A stretch of DNA of 64,000 bases from an uncultured Bacteroidales bacterium (GTDB lineage: Bacteria > Bacteroidota > Bacteroidia > Bacteroidales > Bacteroidaceae): positions 28,866 to 92,865 of the forward strand of contig CACYQI010000011.1 in assembly GCA_902776455.1 (NCBI GenBank). The letters are read 5' to 3'. Positions 32,808 to 41,374 of this stretch are shown here, one piece after another. The position numbers and the translations under genes are program-made. Position 1 is the first letter of the stretch. Each line of letters starts with the position of its first letter. The notes under the pieces are model-generated. The model was not told the origin of the DNA and made no database searches. It was given only the letters and a program-made list of their open reading frames with translations.

Positions 32808-32909
32808 CCCCCTAACCCCCTTTAGGGGGGGAATTATTTATAATGAAAGGTGAAAAATGGAAAGTGAAAGAATAACCTGTTCTCCCCCTAAAGGGAGAAG
32901 GGGGGTCTG
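32806..32909. repeat. C-rich hairpin spanning the era-purN junction
   Basis: The left arm GACCCCCTAACCCCCTTTAG and GGGGG, and the right arm CCCCCTAAAGGGAGAAGGGG and GGTC, are reverse complements with few mismatches. Between them is a TGAAAGGTGAAAAATGG word tract. The purN ATG (32857) lies in the loop and the right arm is translated. Confidence 0.85.
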
Positions 32910-33471
32910 TATTGCTATCTTTGTCTCAGGCAGCGGCACGAACTGCGAGAACCTGATTCGCCACTTCGAACACTCAGCGACGGTGAAGTGCGCACTGGTC
33001 GTCAGCAACAAGCCCGACGCCTATGCTTTGGTGCGGGCTGAGCGGTTGGGAGTGCCGACAGCTGTTGTCACGAAGCCTCAACTGAACAATCCCGACGAGA
33101 TGCTGCCTCTGCTGCAGGACTACGGCATCGGCTTCATCGTGCTGGCCGGCTTTCTGCCCCTCATTCCGACCTACCTCATCGAAGCCTTCCCTCGCCGCAT
33201 CATCAACCTGCATCCCGCTCTGCTGCCTAAGTTCGGCGGCAAGGGCATGTGGGGCCACCACGTCCACGAGGCCGTGAAGGCTGCTGGTGAGACAGAGACG
33301 GGCATGACCGTCCACTACGTTTCGCCCGTTTGCGACGGCGGAGAAATCATTGCCCAGTTCCGCACAAGCCTATCGGCCGACGACACCGTCGATGACATTG
33401 CCGAGAAGGAACATCAGCTCGAGATGGAGCACTTCCCGCAGGTAGTGGAGCAAGTGCTTCGCTCTGTTTAA
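32857..33471 (+). CDS. purN: PurN, glycinamide ribonucleotide formyltransferase
   Basis: 204 residues. Formylates GAR with 10-formyl-THF in purine synthesis, the same pathway as purE at the window edge. Family sequence begins at IAIFVSGSGTNCENLI (~residue 19) and includes VLAGFLPLIPTYLIEAFPRRIINLHPALLPKFGGKGMWGHHVH, with the catalytic Asn-His-Asp pattern. The first ~18 residues (MESERITCSPPKGRRGVC) replace the usual short N-terminus. They are encoded by the loop and right arm of a C-rich hairpin. No start codon lies closer to the family sequence. Confidence 0.93.
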   Translation: MESERITCSPPKGRRGVCIAIFVSGSGTNCENLIRHFEHSATVKCALVVSNKPDAYALVRAERLGVPTAVVTKPQLNNPDEMLPLLQDYGIGFIVLAGFLPLIPTYLIEAFPRRIINLHPALLPKFGGKGMWGHHVHEAVKAAGETETGMTVHYVSPVCDGGEIIAQFRTSLSADDTVDDIAEKEHQLEMEHFPQVVEQVLRSV

Positions 33472-33504
33472 CCCGACAGTTGTACCTTTACACCCGACAC
33501 GTTC

Positions 33505-33792
33505 ATGTACTTCACCGGCATCACCATAGCCGCGATGACCTTCTTCACCATCGGCATCTGGCATCCCATCGTCATCAAGACGGAGTATTACTGGGGCACT
33601 CGCCCTTGGATTCTCTATCTGTTCATCGGCCTTGGCTGCCTTGCCGGAGCCGTCTTCGTAAGCAATGTCTATCTCTCCTCGTTCCTTGGCGTGTTCGGAG
33701 CGTCCGCTCTTTGGGGCATCAAGGAACTCTTCGAGCAGAAGAAGCGCGTGGAGAGGGGCTGGTTCAAGAAGAACCCAAGAAGGAAAAGGTAA
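33505..33792 (+). CDS. DUF4491 membrane protein
   Basis: 95 residues with three membrane helices (MYFTGITIAAMTFFTIGIWHP; WILYLFIGLGCLAGAVFVS; FLGVFGASALWGIKELFEQ) and a basic tail (KKNPRRKR). It matches the DUF4491 family of Bacteroidetes, of unknown role. It starts 33 bp after purN and is followed by an AAAAGGTGAAAAGG word tract. Confidence 0.85.
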   Translation: MYFTGITIAAMTFFTIGIWHPIVIKTEYYWGTRPWILYLFIGLGCLAGAVFVSNVYLSSFLGVFGASALWGIKELFEQKKRVERGWFKKNPRRKR

Positions 33793-33852
33793 AAAGGTAA
33801 AAAGGTGAAAAGGTGAAAAAGGTAAAAGGTGAAAAAGGTAAAAGGTGAAAAG
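33788..33852. repeat. AAAAGGTAAAAAGGTG word tract
   Basis: The word AAAGGTGAAAAGGT is repeated with small changes, up to the ATG at 33853. The same word occurs at 30650 and 55840-55915. Confidence 0.7.
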
Positions 33853-36030
33853 ATGAAACTACTGAATATAGCAGCTCGGCTATTGTTTCTCTTCTTTGTC
33901 TGTCTGGCAGGAATGGGGTTGCATGCTCAGCCACGAGCGGAACAAGGCGACTCGACTTTGCTTCGCGAGGTGAGCATCAACGGCCAACGAAGCCGCATCA
34001 GCTACCGTCCGGACCGTCAGCGCATCGATGCTTCGCAAGTGCTTACGGCCAGTGGCGGCACGGCTCTCGACGTGCTGCGAGCCGTGCCGGGCGTCACCAT
34101 CGATGCCGACGGCAGCCTCTCCTTTCGTGGCAGTCAGGAGTTCCTGGTCTATGTGGATGGCAAACTCTCTCCCCTCACGGGCACCGAAGCCCTGCAGATG
34201 ATTGGTGCAGCCAGCATCAAGGACATCGAGATACTGACCACTCCGTCCGCCAAGTACAGGACGGAAGGCGATGTGGGCATTGTCAACATCGTCACACGCC
34301 GCAGCGAGACGGACGGCTGGGACGTGGCTGTGAACGGTACGGCCTCAACCTGGCGGACGCTTTCTCTCGACGCGAAGGCCAACTATCGCACGGGACACCA
34401 TAATATATACATTGGCGGGCAAGGCTCTGACATCAGGAACAAGAGCCGCTTCGAGCAGGAGAAGCGAACCTTGGCCGAAGGCATGACCGTCACTTCCTAT
34501 GCCGACGGCACGCGCTTCCGCCACTTCCGCACTTTCATCGGGCAGGGCGGATATGAGTTCACGAATGCCCGGCATCGACTCAGCATCGACTTGCAAGGCG
34601 GCCGCACCGTCAATCCAAGAGGCGGAGACATGAAGTACAGCACGCAAACCGTTTTGCCATTTAGCCATTCATCATCTGCTATTTCAGACAGTCACGACCG
34701 CTATAAGCTGACGAAGTACCTCTTCCAGGCAGCCATCGACTACACTTGGAAGCTCAACGAGCGGGGCGACGAGGTCAGCCTCTCCAACCGCTTCCGCTAC
34801 GACCGCTTCTCGGAGGAATACACCGAGAGCAACATGTTCGACCAGTACGGAGCACGGCAAGAAGGTACGCGAGGCTATGAGACGGAGCACCACTGGGACT
34901 GCGACGGCGCCTTCGCCTACAAGCTCCACTACCGGCCCTCCGGCCTGCTCGAGCTTGGCTATCAATATACTACCTACAGCGAGCACGGCGACTACCGCAT
35001 CTGCTACTGGGACCTGCCCCAGCAGACGTTCCTCTGGCAGGACGACCTCTATGCCCCTTTCTATTACCGGCGGCAGACGCACAGCCCTTATGTACAGGTG
35101 AGCGACCGCTTCGGCCCCTTCCTCTTCGATGCCGGACTGCGCATCGACAACCTCAAGGACGACATGGACTTGCCCACCATCACCAGCCGCCACCGCTGCT
35201 ACACCGAGTTCTATCCCTCCGCCCACCTCTCCTATACGACCGACAAGGCAGGCACCTTCACGCTCGGCTACTCGCGACGCACCAACCGCCCGGGCATCTG
35301 GAAACTCGAACCCTACATCACCTACGAGGACTACCACACGCGCATCATCGGCAACCCCGACCTTCGTTCGGAGTACATACACTCCGTAGAGCTGTCATGG
35401 CGTAAGACGCTGGGAACTACGCAACTGGCGGCAACGGCCTTTGCACGACGGAGAACGGGCGTAGTCGATTACATCCGTCGGGCCTACGATGCAGGTGTGA
35501 CGCTCGACAGCATCATCAATGCCGGCAGCGAATGGCGCGAGGGACTGGAGCTGCAAGCCGTCGGCAAGCCCACCAAGTGGTGGCAAATCACCCTGGGCGG
35601 CACGCTCTCGCTCTACAACTACCGTGCCTCCTACGAGGGCTGCACCAGTGCGCACGGCACGACGGGCACGGCAGGCTGCATCAACAACTTCCGTCTGGCA
35701 AAGCACACCGCCCTTCAGTTCGACGGACACTTCGTAGGGCCGCAGCACCTCTCGCAAGGGCGTGAGTCGGCCTACGTCTATTTCGACATTGCCGCCCGGC
35801 AGTCGCTGCTTCGCGACAAGCTGCAGCTCGGACTCGTCTGGCACGACATCTTCCACACAGCCCGCTACCATAGTCTCCGCACTTCTGCCCTGTTGAGCAG
35901 CGAGACATGGGTGCGGCCCACCTTCCCATGCATCGCCTTCACCGTCTCCTACCGCTTCCGCCAGCCGTCGGCCAAAGCGAAAGAAGGAGCGATAAGCAAG
36001 GAAGCCGAGTTCGTAGGGAAGGACTTCTGA
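33853..36030 (+). CDS. TonB-dependent-receptor-like outer-membrane barrel protein
   Basis: ~725 residues from ATG 33853 (MKLLNIAARLLFLFFVCLAGMGLHAQ); the eight upstream codons are word tract. A plug domain spans ~35-155 (LREVSINGQRSRISYRPDRQRIDASQVLTASGGTALDVLRAVPGVTIDADG, VYVDGKLSPLTGTEALQMI, IEILTTPSAKYRTEGDVGIVNIVTRR). The long barrel matches the outer-membrane-barrel family of Bacteroidetes and ends ITVSYRF-like (IAFTVSYRFRQPS) with a short charged tail. No CarboxypepD_reg domain, TonB box or SusD partner is evident. Its substrate is unknown. Confidence 0.88.
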   Translation: MKLLNIAARLLFLFFVCLAGMGLHAQPRAEQGDSTLLREVSINGQRSRISYRPDRQRIDASQVLTASGGTALDVLRAVPGVTIDADGSLSFRGSQEFLVYVDGKLSPLTGTEALQMIGAASIKDIEILTTPSAKYRTEGDVGIVNIVTRRSETDGWDVAVNGTASTWRTLSLDAKANYRTGHHNIYIGGQGSDIRNKSRFEQEKRTLAEGMTVTSYADGTRFRHFRTFIGQGGYEFTNARHRLSIDLQGGRTVNPRGGDMKYSTQTVLPFSHSSSAISDSHDRYKLTKYLFQAAIDYTWKLNERGDEVSLSNRFRYDRFSEEYTESNMFDQYGARQEGTRGYETEHHWDCDGAFAYKLHYRPSGLLELGYQYTTYSEHGDYRICYWDLPQQTFLWQDDLYAPFYYRRQTHSPYVQVSDRFGPFLFDAGLRIDNLKDDMDLPTITSRHRCYTEFYPSAHLSYTTDKAGTFTLGYSRRTNRPGIWKLEPYITYEDYHTRIIGNPDLRSEYIHSVELSWRKTLGTTQLAATAFARRRTGVVDYIRRAYDAGVTLDSIINAGSEWREGLELQAVGKPTKWWQITLGGTLSLYNYRASYEGCTSAHGTTGTAGCINNFRLAKHTALQFDGHFVGPQHLSQGRESAYVYFDIAARQSLLRDKLQLGLVWHDIFHTARYHSLRTSALLSSETWVRPTFPCIAFTVSYRFRQPSAKAKEGAISKEAEFVGKDF

Positions 36031-36057
36031 ACTAAAAAAGACCCCTCCCGTCCGAAG

Positions 36058-36150
36058 TGGCTATAGATGCTATAGTTTCTATAGTGACTATAGTTTCTAT
36101 AGTGACTATAGTTTCTATAGTTTCTATAGCCTATAGCATCTATAGCCCCT
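36058..36150. repeat. CTATAG word array
   Basis: Eight or more CTATAG palindromes are separated by ATG, TTT, TGA or C: GGCTATAGATGCTATAG, then TTTCTATAGTGACTATAG several times. Confidence 0.85.
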
Positions 36151-36157
36151 CCTTTTA

Positions 36158-36243
36158 CACTCCGTGGAGCGTGAGCCGATGCTCCGTGGAGTGTGGGCCT
36201 TTCCTCCGTGGAGCGTAGGCCGATGCTCCACGGAGCGTAAAAC
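36158..36243. repeat. CTCCGTGGAG array
   Basis: Four CTCCGTGGAGCGT/CTCCACGGAGCGT units are joined by GAGCCGATG, GGGCCTTTC and AGGCCGATG linkers. Confidence 0.85.
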
Positions 36244-36260
36244 GATACCCTTGGCGAGGG

Positions 36261-37031
36261 CTACGGCCACGCGACGGTGACGCCTATCAGACCCGCTGCA
36301 TAGGGGGCTATCTCGTACTGGTTGAAGAGGAACTCTATACTGTCGTTCTTGAGCAGGAAGTTGTTCGTCAGATAAAGCTCGCCCAAGGCTCCGATGCCGG
36401 TCTCCTCTTGCAGGTCGGTCCAGTCCTTGGCGTCCCAGTCTTTGCAGAGCTGTTCCTTCATTGCCTCGAGCACGGCCTCTTCCTTGTCGGCAGGCACGAT
36501 GTCGCTGATGTCCAAGAGCTTTCCGGTGGCCTTGTCGAAGTTGAAGTACGTCACGACGTAGATGCCATGTGCTCCGCCCATGTACCAGTCGGTGCTTGCC
36601 TGATAGGAGAGGATGCCTTCGGGACTGTTCTCTACGGGGCTGCCCTCCACGATGTAGTTGTACTGCAGGAGTTCCCTCATGTCCGACTCGGGGTCGTACA
36701 TCTCGGCCATCTCTGTCTTCCACTCCTTTTCGATGCTGTCGGCACAGGCCGTCATGGCCTCCTGCACCGTGGCATAGCCTTCGACGCAGATGATGCTGTC
36801 GCGAATCACTGCGGCCAGTTGCCTTGCCAGCAGGCCGTCGCCCGAAAGAGTATCGAGCTTGAACTCAATCTGATAACACAGCGTATCTCCTGGAGCGATA
36901 GGGTTCCGGATGCTGAGGGAAGCCTTCCCCCAAGTGGGTTCGGCCTCACCCTCTCCACCGTCCTTCTGGCAGCCCGTGCAAGCGCACAGCGCAGCCACAA
37001 AGGGAAGAAGAATGATTAGATGCTTTTTCAT
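36261..37031 (-). CDS. DUF3298/RsiV-like lipoprotein
   Basis: 256 residues with a lipobox (AALCAC). The mature part follows the DUF4163-DUF3298 layout seen in RsiV-like proteins: IEFKLDTLSGDGLLARQLAAVIRDS, SYQASTDWYMGGAHGIYVVTYFNFDKATGKLLDISDIV, and FNQYEIAPYAAGLIGVTVAWP at the end. Such lipoproteins are common in Bacteroidales; ligand and role are unknown. No anti-sigma segment is attached. Confidence 0.85.
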   Translation of the reverse strand: MKKHLIILLPFVAALCACTGCQKDGGEGEAEPTWGKASLSIRNPIAPGDTLCYQIEFKLDTLSGDGLLARQLAAVIRDSIICVEGYATVQEAMTACADSIEKEWKTEMAEMYDPESDMRELLQYNYIVEGSPVENSPEGILSYQASTDWYMGGAHGIYVVTYFNFDKATGKLLDISDIVPADKEEAVLEAMKEQLCKDWDAKDWTDLQEETGIGALGELYLTNNFLLKNDSIEFLFNQYEIAPYAAGLIGVTVAWP

Positions 37032-37067
37032 AATGATACATTATTAGATATGAAGACTTTACCAAAA

Positions 37068-37242
37068 CGTAGCCTTAACCATGAATTGTGAATTATGAAT
37101 TGTTTCAGGGGCGTAGCCTTAATTATGAATTGTGAATTATGAATTGTTTCAGGGGCGTAGCCTTAACCATGAATTGTGAATTATGAATTGTTTCAGGGGC
37201 GTAGCCTTAATTATGAATTGTGAATTATGAATTATGAATTAC
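37068..37242. repeat. Tandem ~46-bp repeat TGAATTGTTTCAGGGGCGTAG
   Basis: The unit GGGGCGTAGCCTTAAYYATG + AATTGTGAATTATG + AATTGTTTCA repeats about 3.5 times. It overlaps the 3' end of rhaT on the opposite strand only at its edge. Confidence 0.85.
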
Positions 37243-37243
37243 C

Positions 37244-38248
37244 TCAGATTATTCCCGGCAGGAAACTGCTGACAATGAGCACAGCCAAGCCAATGACCAG
37301 CACCGCTATCGTCTGTCTGCTACAGCCTTTCCATTCCTTGAGGATGATGCCCCAGAGGTTGCTGAACGTCACATTCAGAGCCATGAGGATGCAGAAGGCG
37401 AAGGTCGTCAGGACAGGACTTTCGGTGAGGAAGCCCTTGCCAAGGCTCAGCCCGAAGAACTGACTGTACCATAAGGCTCCTGCCAGCAGGCAGAAGAAGA
37501 GGTTGTTCAGCCAGACGGACAGCTTCCCATAGTCGCTCCAAGTCGCGTTCCTGCCGTTCTGGAAGAGACAATACAGGGCATTGGTGCAGAAGCCGCCAAG
37601 CGTGACGAGGAAGGTGGCAGGCAGGGAGGCAAACATCGGGTTGACGCCCTCGAACTGCAAGCTTGCTCCGGCAGCCAGACCGATGTTGAAGCAAGCACTC
37701 ATGAAGCCGGCAAGCAGAGCCACGATGATGCCTTTGGTGAAGTTGAAGTCCTTCACCGCTTCCTTCTTCTCCTCGTCGCTGAGCGAGGCACTCTTCATGC
37801 TTCCGGCGATGCCGATGATGGCGATGCCGACGAGCGTCACTACGACTCCGATGACGACGCTGCTGGTGAGGTCGGCCGTATGCCCCGTGAAGACAGGAGC
37901 CAGCAGCGTGCCGAGGGCTGCACAGGTGCCGAGGGCAAGACTCTGTCCGAGCGCTACGCCCAGATACCGCATGCTCAGTCCGAAGGTCAGGCCGCCAATG
38001 CCCCACAGCACACCGTAGAGGAACGTCATGCCGGCAGCAGAGGGATTGCTTCCGAAGAGTTCGGGAAGGCTATGTCCCTCAGGCACTGCCAACTGCGCCC
38101 CAAGCAGAGGCAGAACGAGCCAGGCAAAGATGCCCTGCACCAGCCAGTAGCTCTCCCAGCTCCAAGCCTTAATCTTATTGATAGGAACATAACTGCTCGA
38201 CTGGCAGAAAGCCCCTAAGGCAATGATAAGTAAACCAATGACAATCAT
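37244..38248 (-). CDS. rhaT: RhaT, L-rhamnose/proton symporter
   Basis: 334 residues with ten membrane helices, matching the RhaT family (GAFCQSSSYVPINKIKAWSWESYWLVQG, LAVPEGHSLPELF, SMRYLGVALGQSLALGTCAALGTLLAPV). It imports L-rhamnose across the inner membrane. It is the third gene of the rhaB-rhaA-rhaT operon, 127 bp after rhaA. That gap is filled by an AACTTTCAATTTTC word tract. Confidence 0.95.
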   Translation of the reverse strand: MIVIGLLIIALGAFCQSSSYVPINKIKAWSWESYWLVQGIFAWLVLPLLGAQLAVPEGHSLPELFGSNPSAAGMTFLYGVLWGIGGLTFGLSMRYLGVALGQSLALGTCAALGTLLAPVFTGHTADLTSSVVIGVVVTLVGIAIIGIAGSMKSASLSDEEKKEAVKDFNFTKGIIVALLAGFMSACFNIGLAAGASLQFEGVNPMFASLPATFLVTLGGFCTNALYCLFQNGRNATWSDYGKLSVWLNNLFFCLLAGALWYSQFFGLSLGKGFLTESPVLTTFAFCILMALNVTFSNLWGIILKEWKGCSRQTIAVLVIGLAVLIVSSFLPGII

Positions 38249-38254
38249 TATCTT

Positions 38255-38375
38255 TCAACGTTTCAGTCCTTCAACATTCAGCTTTCAATTTTCAACTCTC
38301 AACTCCCAATTTTCAACTTTCACCTTTCAACTTTCAATTCTCAACTTTCAATTTTCAACTCTCAACTCTCAACTC
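38255..38375. repeat. TTTCAACTTTCAATTTTC word tract
   Basis: The words TCAACTTTCAATTTTC, TCAACTCTCAACTCCC and similar repeat through the whole rhaA-rhaT gap. The same word occurs at 23415-23455 and 62833-62930. Confidence 0.85.
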
Positions 38376-39632
38376 TTACCTCTTGCTCGTAACCGTCTTC
38401 TCGTAGGCCTCCACCTCCTGCATCCAATCCTGCCCGACGGGCACGCTGTTGCGGACGCAGAACTCGTCATAGACGGCCTGCCAGGGCATGCACTTCTGCT
38501 CTTCGATAAGCCCCAGCACCTTGTAGCCTTGGCCGGCAAGCTCCAGCCGGGAGATGGTCTGCCGCGGTTCGAGCAAGGCTCTGGTCATGCACTTCTGGGC
38601 CGAGCGCGAACCGATGACGTAGGCAGCAATGCGGTTGATGCTTCCGTCGAAGAAGTCGAGGCCGTAGTGAACGCGCTGGAGTGCGTCGGCACGCACTATT
38701 TCGCTGAAGAGGTCTTGGGTAGGGTCGTCCTGAATGGTGACGTGGTCGCTGTCCCAACGCACCGGGCGGCTGACGTGGAGCATCAGTTCCTTGATGAAGG
38801 GCAGCAAGGCGCTCACCTTGTCGCCAGGCATTTCGGTGGGGTGATAGTGGCCTGTGTCGATGGTCAGTATCTTACCCTTCTGGGCCGCATAGGCCGTGTA
38901 GAAGTCGTGGCTGCCTACGGTGAAGCTCTCCAGTCCGATGCCGAACACCTTGCCCTCGATGCTGTCCTTCATCATGGGAAGCTCCTTGGCAAAGACCTCG
39001 TCGAGTGAGTCCTTGAGGATGGAACGGTACATCATGTGGTTGACGCTGACGTCCTTGCATCCGTCGTGAACCCAGAGGTTCATGATGCAGGGGTCGCCTT
39101 GTGCCTCGCCCATCGCGTTGGCAATGTCGCGGCAACGCTTGGTATGTTCTATCCAGAAGTCGCGGATGCCCTTATCGGGATTGGCAAGCGTGAGGTTGCC
39201 GCTCTTGGGGTGGGAGAAGCTGGTGCTGTTGAAGTCGAGCTTCGTGTCGTTGTCCTTGGCCCATTCTATCCAGCTCTTGAAGTAATCGACCGTCACCTCG
39301 TCGCGGTCAACCACCTTGCCTTGGAAGTCGCCATATATCTCGTGCAGGTTGAGTCGGTGTGAGCCGGGAATGAGGCTCTTGGCCTTGAGGATGTCCTGCC
39401 GCAGCTCGTCGATGTTGCGGGCTGCACCGGGGAAGTCGCCCGTCGTTTGGATGCCGCCGCTCAAGGCACCGGCCTGCACCTCGAAGCCGTGTACGTCGTC
39501 GGCCTGCCAGCAATGCATGCTCAGGTGGAAGTCCTGCAACTGTTGCAATACTTTCTCTGTATCTACTCCAATCTCTGCGTAGCGTTCCTTTGCTACCTCG
39601 TAAGCCTGTTTCACTAAAGTTTCCTTGTTCAT
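38376..39632 (-). CDS. rhaA: RhaA, L-rhamnose isomerase
   Basis: 418 residues, the full family length. Converts L-rhamnose to L-rhamnulose with divalent metal. Recognisable parts: MHCWQADDVHGFEVQAGALSGGIQTTG, IPGSHRLNLHEIYGDFQG, DFNSTSFSHPKSGNLTLANPDKGIRDFWI, and the metal-binding area KVFGIGLESFTVGSHDFYT and LTIDTGHYHPTEMPGDK. It lies between rhaB (75-bp gap) and rhaT. A rhamnose regulator is not in the window. Confidence 0.96.
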   Translation of the reverse strand: MNKETLVKQAYEVAKERYAEIGVDTEKVLQQLQDFHLSMHCWQADDVHGFEVQAGALSGGIQTTGDFPGAARNIDELRQDILKAKSLIPGSHRLNLHEIYGDFQGKVVDRDEVTVDYFKSWIEWAKDNDTKLDFNSTSFSHPKSGNLTLANPDKGIRDFWIEHTKRCRDIANAMGEAQGDPCIMNLWVHDGCKDVSVNHMMYRSILKDSLDEVFAKELPMMKDSIEGKVFGIGLESFTVGSHDFYTAYAAQKGKILTIDTGHYHPTEMPGDKVSALLPFIKELMLHVSRPVRWDSDHVTIQDDPTQDLFSEIVRADALQRVHYGLDFFDGSINRIAAYVIGSRSAQKCMTRALLEPRQTISRLELAGQGYKVLGLIEEQKCMPWQAVYDEFCVRNSVPVGQDWMQEVEAYEKTVTSKR

Positions 39633-39707
39633 TTCGCTATCTGTGTTTTAATATGTTTTTAGTTTCGTGTGTTATCATAGGGAGTTTCTCAGGGAGCCAT
39701 GCACCGT

Positions 39708-41153
39708 TCATCTTGGCAGGTAAGTCTTCGTTTCGATGCTCTTGGCAATGATGCTTCTCATCTCGAATCTGCCTGTTACCAGGCCTGCAGCCTTGGCCTG
39801 GAGCATGATGTTGCCAATGGCTGTGCCCTCCACGGGACCTGCGACGACGGGCAGGCCGATGCTGTCGGCGGTCATCTGCATAAGGTGGCTGTTGCGGGTG
39901 CCGCCGCCTATGACGTGGAGCCTTTCGATGGGGAACGGGGCCAGCTCCTTGAGGCTGTCCAGCACTTCGCGGTAGCGGAGGGCGAGACTCTCGAAGATGC
40001 ATCGTGCCTGCTGCTGCCATGTCTCGGGCACTGGCTGCTTCGTCTCGCGGCAATAGTCCTTGATGGTTTCCACCATGCTCTGAGGGTTGGCGAAGCGCGG
40101 GTCGTCGGGATTGATGACACTTCGTAAGGCGGGGGCTGTCATGGCCAGTCGGTTCACGTCGTTCACGTCGGCGGGCGCGTCGGTCCATTCCGCACGGCAA
40201 CGCTCCAGGAGCCACAGGCCGCAGATGTTCTTCAGGAAGCGCGTCGTGCCCTCTATGCCGCCTTCGTTGGTGAAATTGTATGCGTAGCTCTTCTCTCCTA
40301 TTATGGGCTGCTCCACTTCAATACCGAGCAGGCTCCATGTGCCGCAGCTGAGGTAGGCGAAGTTCTCGTCGGGAGACGGGACGGCAGCTACGGCAGAGGC
40401 TGTGTCGTGACCTGCCACTGCCACCACCGGCACAGGGCCGAGGCCGGTCAGCCGCTGCACTTCGGGCGTCAGCACGCCCACCTTGTCGCACGGATTCACA
40501 TAGCGGCCGAACTGCTTCCTCGTCAGGCCGACGGCCTCGAGTATCTGTTCGTCGAGGGTCCGGGTACGCGGATTGAGGAGCTGCGACGTGGAGAGGATCG
40601 AGTATTCGCAGACGGTTTCTCCCGTCAGCATGTACATGAGGGCGTCGGGCACGAAGAGGATCTTCGCGGCAGCCTCCAGGGCGGAGTCGCCGTTACGGCG
40701 CATGGCGACAAACTGGAAGAACGTGTTGATGTCCATGAACTGTATGCCTGTCCGCTCGTAGATGTCGGCTTTCGTCCATCCGCCCTTGCTTTCCTGCTCC
40801 TTCAGGAAAGCATCGACGATGCCCGCCGTCTGCGGGTCGCGGTAGCTGTAGGGGTTGCGAAGTATGCCTCCGTCGCGGCCGATGCACACGAAGTCAACGC
40901 CCCAAGTGTCGATGCCGATGCTCCGAAGCTCAATGCCTTCGTCGTGGACAAGCTTGAGGCCGCGGACTATTTCGTGATAGAGAGCGAAGATGTCCCAGTA
41001 GAGGTGTCCGCCCGTCTGTATGATGTGGTTGGGGAATCGCGTCAGTTCGCGCTGCTGCAGCCTGCCGTCGCGGATGCTTCCCAAAATGGTGCGTCCGCTG
41101 GTAGCGCCCAGATCGACTGCGAAAAAGTTGTCACTCGTCTTGTCTTGCTTCAT
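39708..41153 (-). CDS. rhaB: RhaB, rhamnulokinase
   Basis: ~481 residues from ATG 41153 (MKQDKTSDNFFAVDLGATSGRTILG); the longer frame to 41243 runs into non-homologous upstream sequence. It is a FGGY-type sugar kinase: the phosphate-1 loop is DLGATSGR, the substrate region is SIGIDTWGVDFVCI, and the nucleotide-binding part is LHVIGGGTRNSHLMQMTADSIGLPVVAGPVEGTAIGN. It phosphorylates L-rhamnulose. It is first in the rhamnose operon, with a -7-like TATCTTTG at 41177-41184 on the minus strand. Confidence 0.95.
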   Translation of the reverse strand: MKQDKTSDNFFAVDLGATSGRTILGSIRDGRLQQRELTRFPNHIIQTGGHLYWDIFALYHEIVRGLKLVHDEGIELRSIGIDTWGVDFVCIGRDGGILRNPYSYRDPQTAGIVDAFLKEQESKGGWTKADIYERTGIQFMDINTFFQFVAMRRNGDSALEAAAKILFVPDALMYMLTGETVCEYSILSTSQLLNPRTRTLDEQILEAVGLTRKQFGRYVNPCDKVGVLTPEVQRLTGLGPVPVVAVAGHDTASAVAAVPSPDENFAYLSCGTWSLLGIEVEQPIIGEKSYAYNFTNEGGIEGTTRFLKNICGLWLLERCRAEWTDAPADVNDVNRLAMTAPALRSVINPDDPRFANPQSMVETIKDYCRETKQPVPETWQQQARCIFESLALRYREVLDSLKELAPFPIERLHVIGGGTRNSHLMQMTADSIGLPVVAGPVEGTAIGNIMLQAKAAGLVTGRFEMRSIIAKSIETKTYLPR

Positions 41154-41176
41154 GGTAGAATTAGGAATAGCGAGTA

Positions 41177-41184
41177 CAAAGATA
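41177..41184 (-). promoter_or_regulatory. -7 box TATCTTTG for rhaB
   Basis: On the minus strand TATCTTTG lies 23 bp before the rhaB ATG. No clear -33 is seen, as might be expected for an activator-dependent promoter. Confidence 0.45.
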
Positions 41185-41297
41185 CGAAAAAAAGAAGAAC
41201 GAAGCATGAAGAATGACGTTTTTTTTGTGCTCTTGCCTAACAAACATCATACAAATATCACATTGTTTCATTATTTGCAATATATTTTCTGTCTATC

Positions 41298-41329
41298 TTT
41301 GGAACATGTTCTATTTTTATTTACCTTTG
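41298..41329 (+). promoter_or_regulatory. Bacteroidetes promoter for the secreted gene at 41375
   Basis: TTTG (41298-41301) and TACCTTTG (41322-41329) have a 20-bp spacer; the start codon is 45 bp downstream. Confidence 0.65.
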
Positions 41330-41374
41330 CGGCAATGATGCATTAAAAGTACAAACATTTAATTCTTCCTGCTT

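Noticed and set aside
37068-37242. The ~46-bp tandem repeat considered as a CRISPR array.
   Set aside because: There are no unique spacers, since the whole unit repeats, and no cas genes are present.
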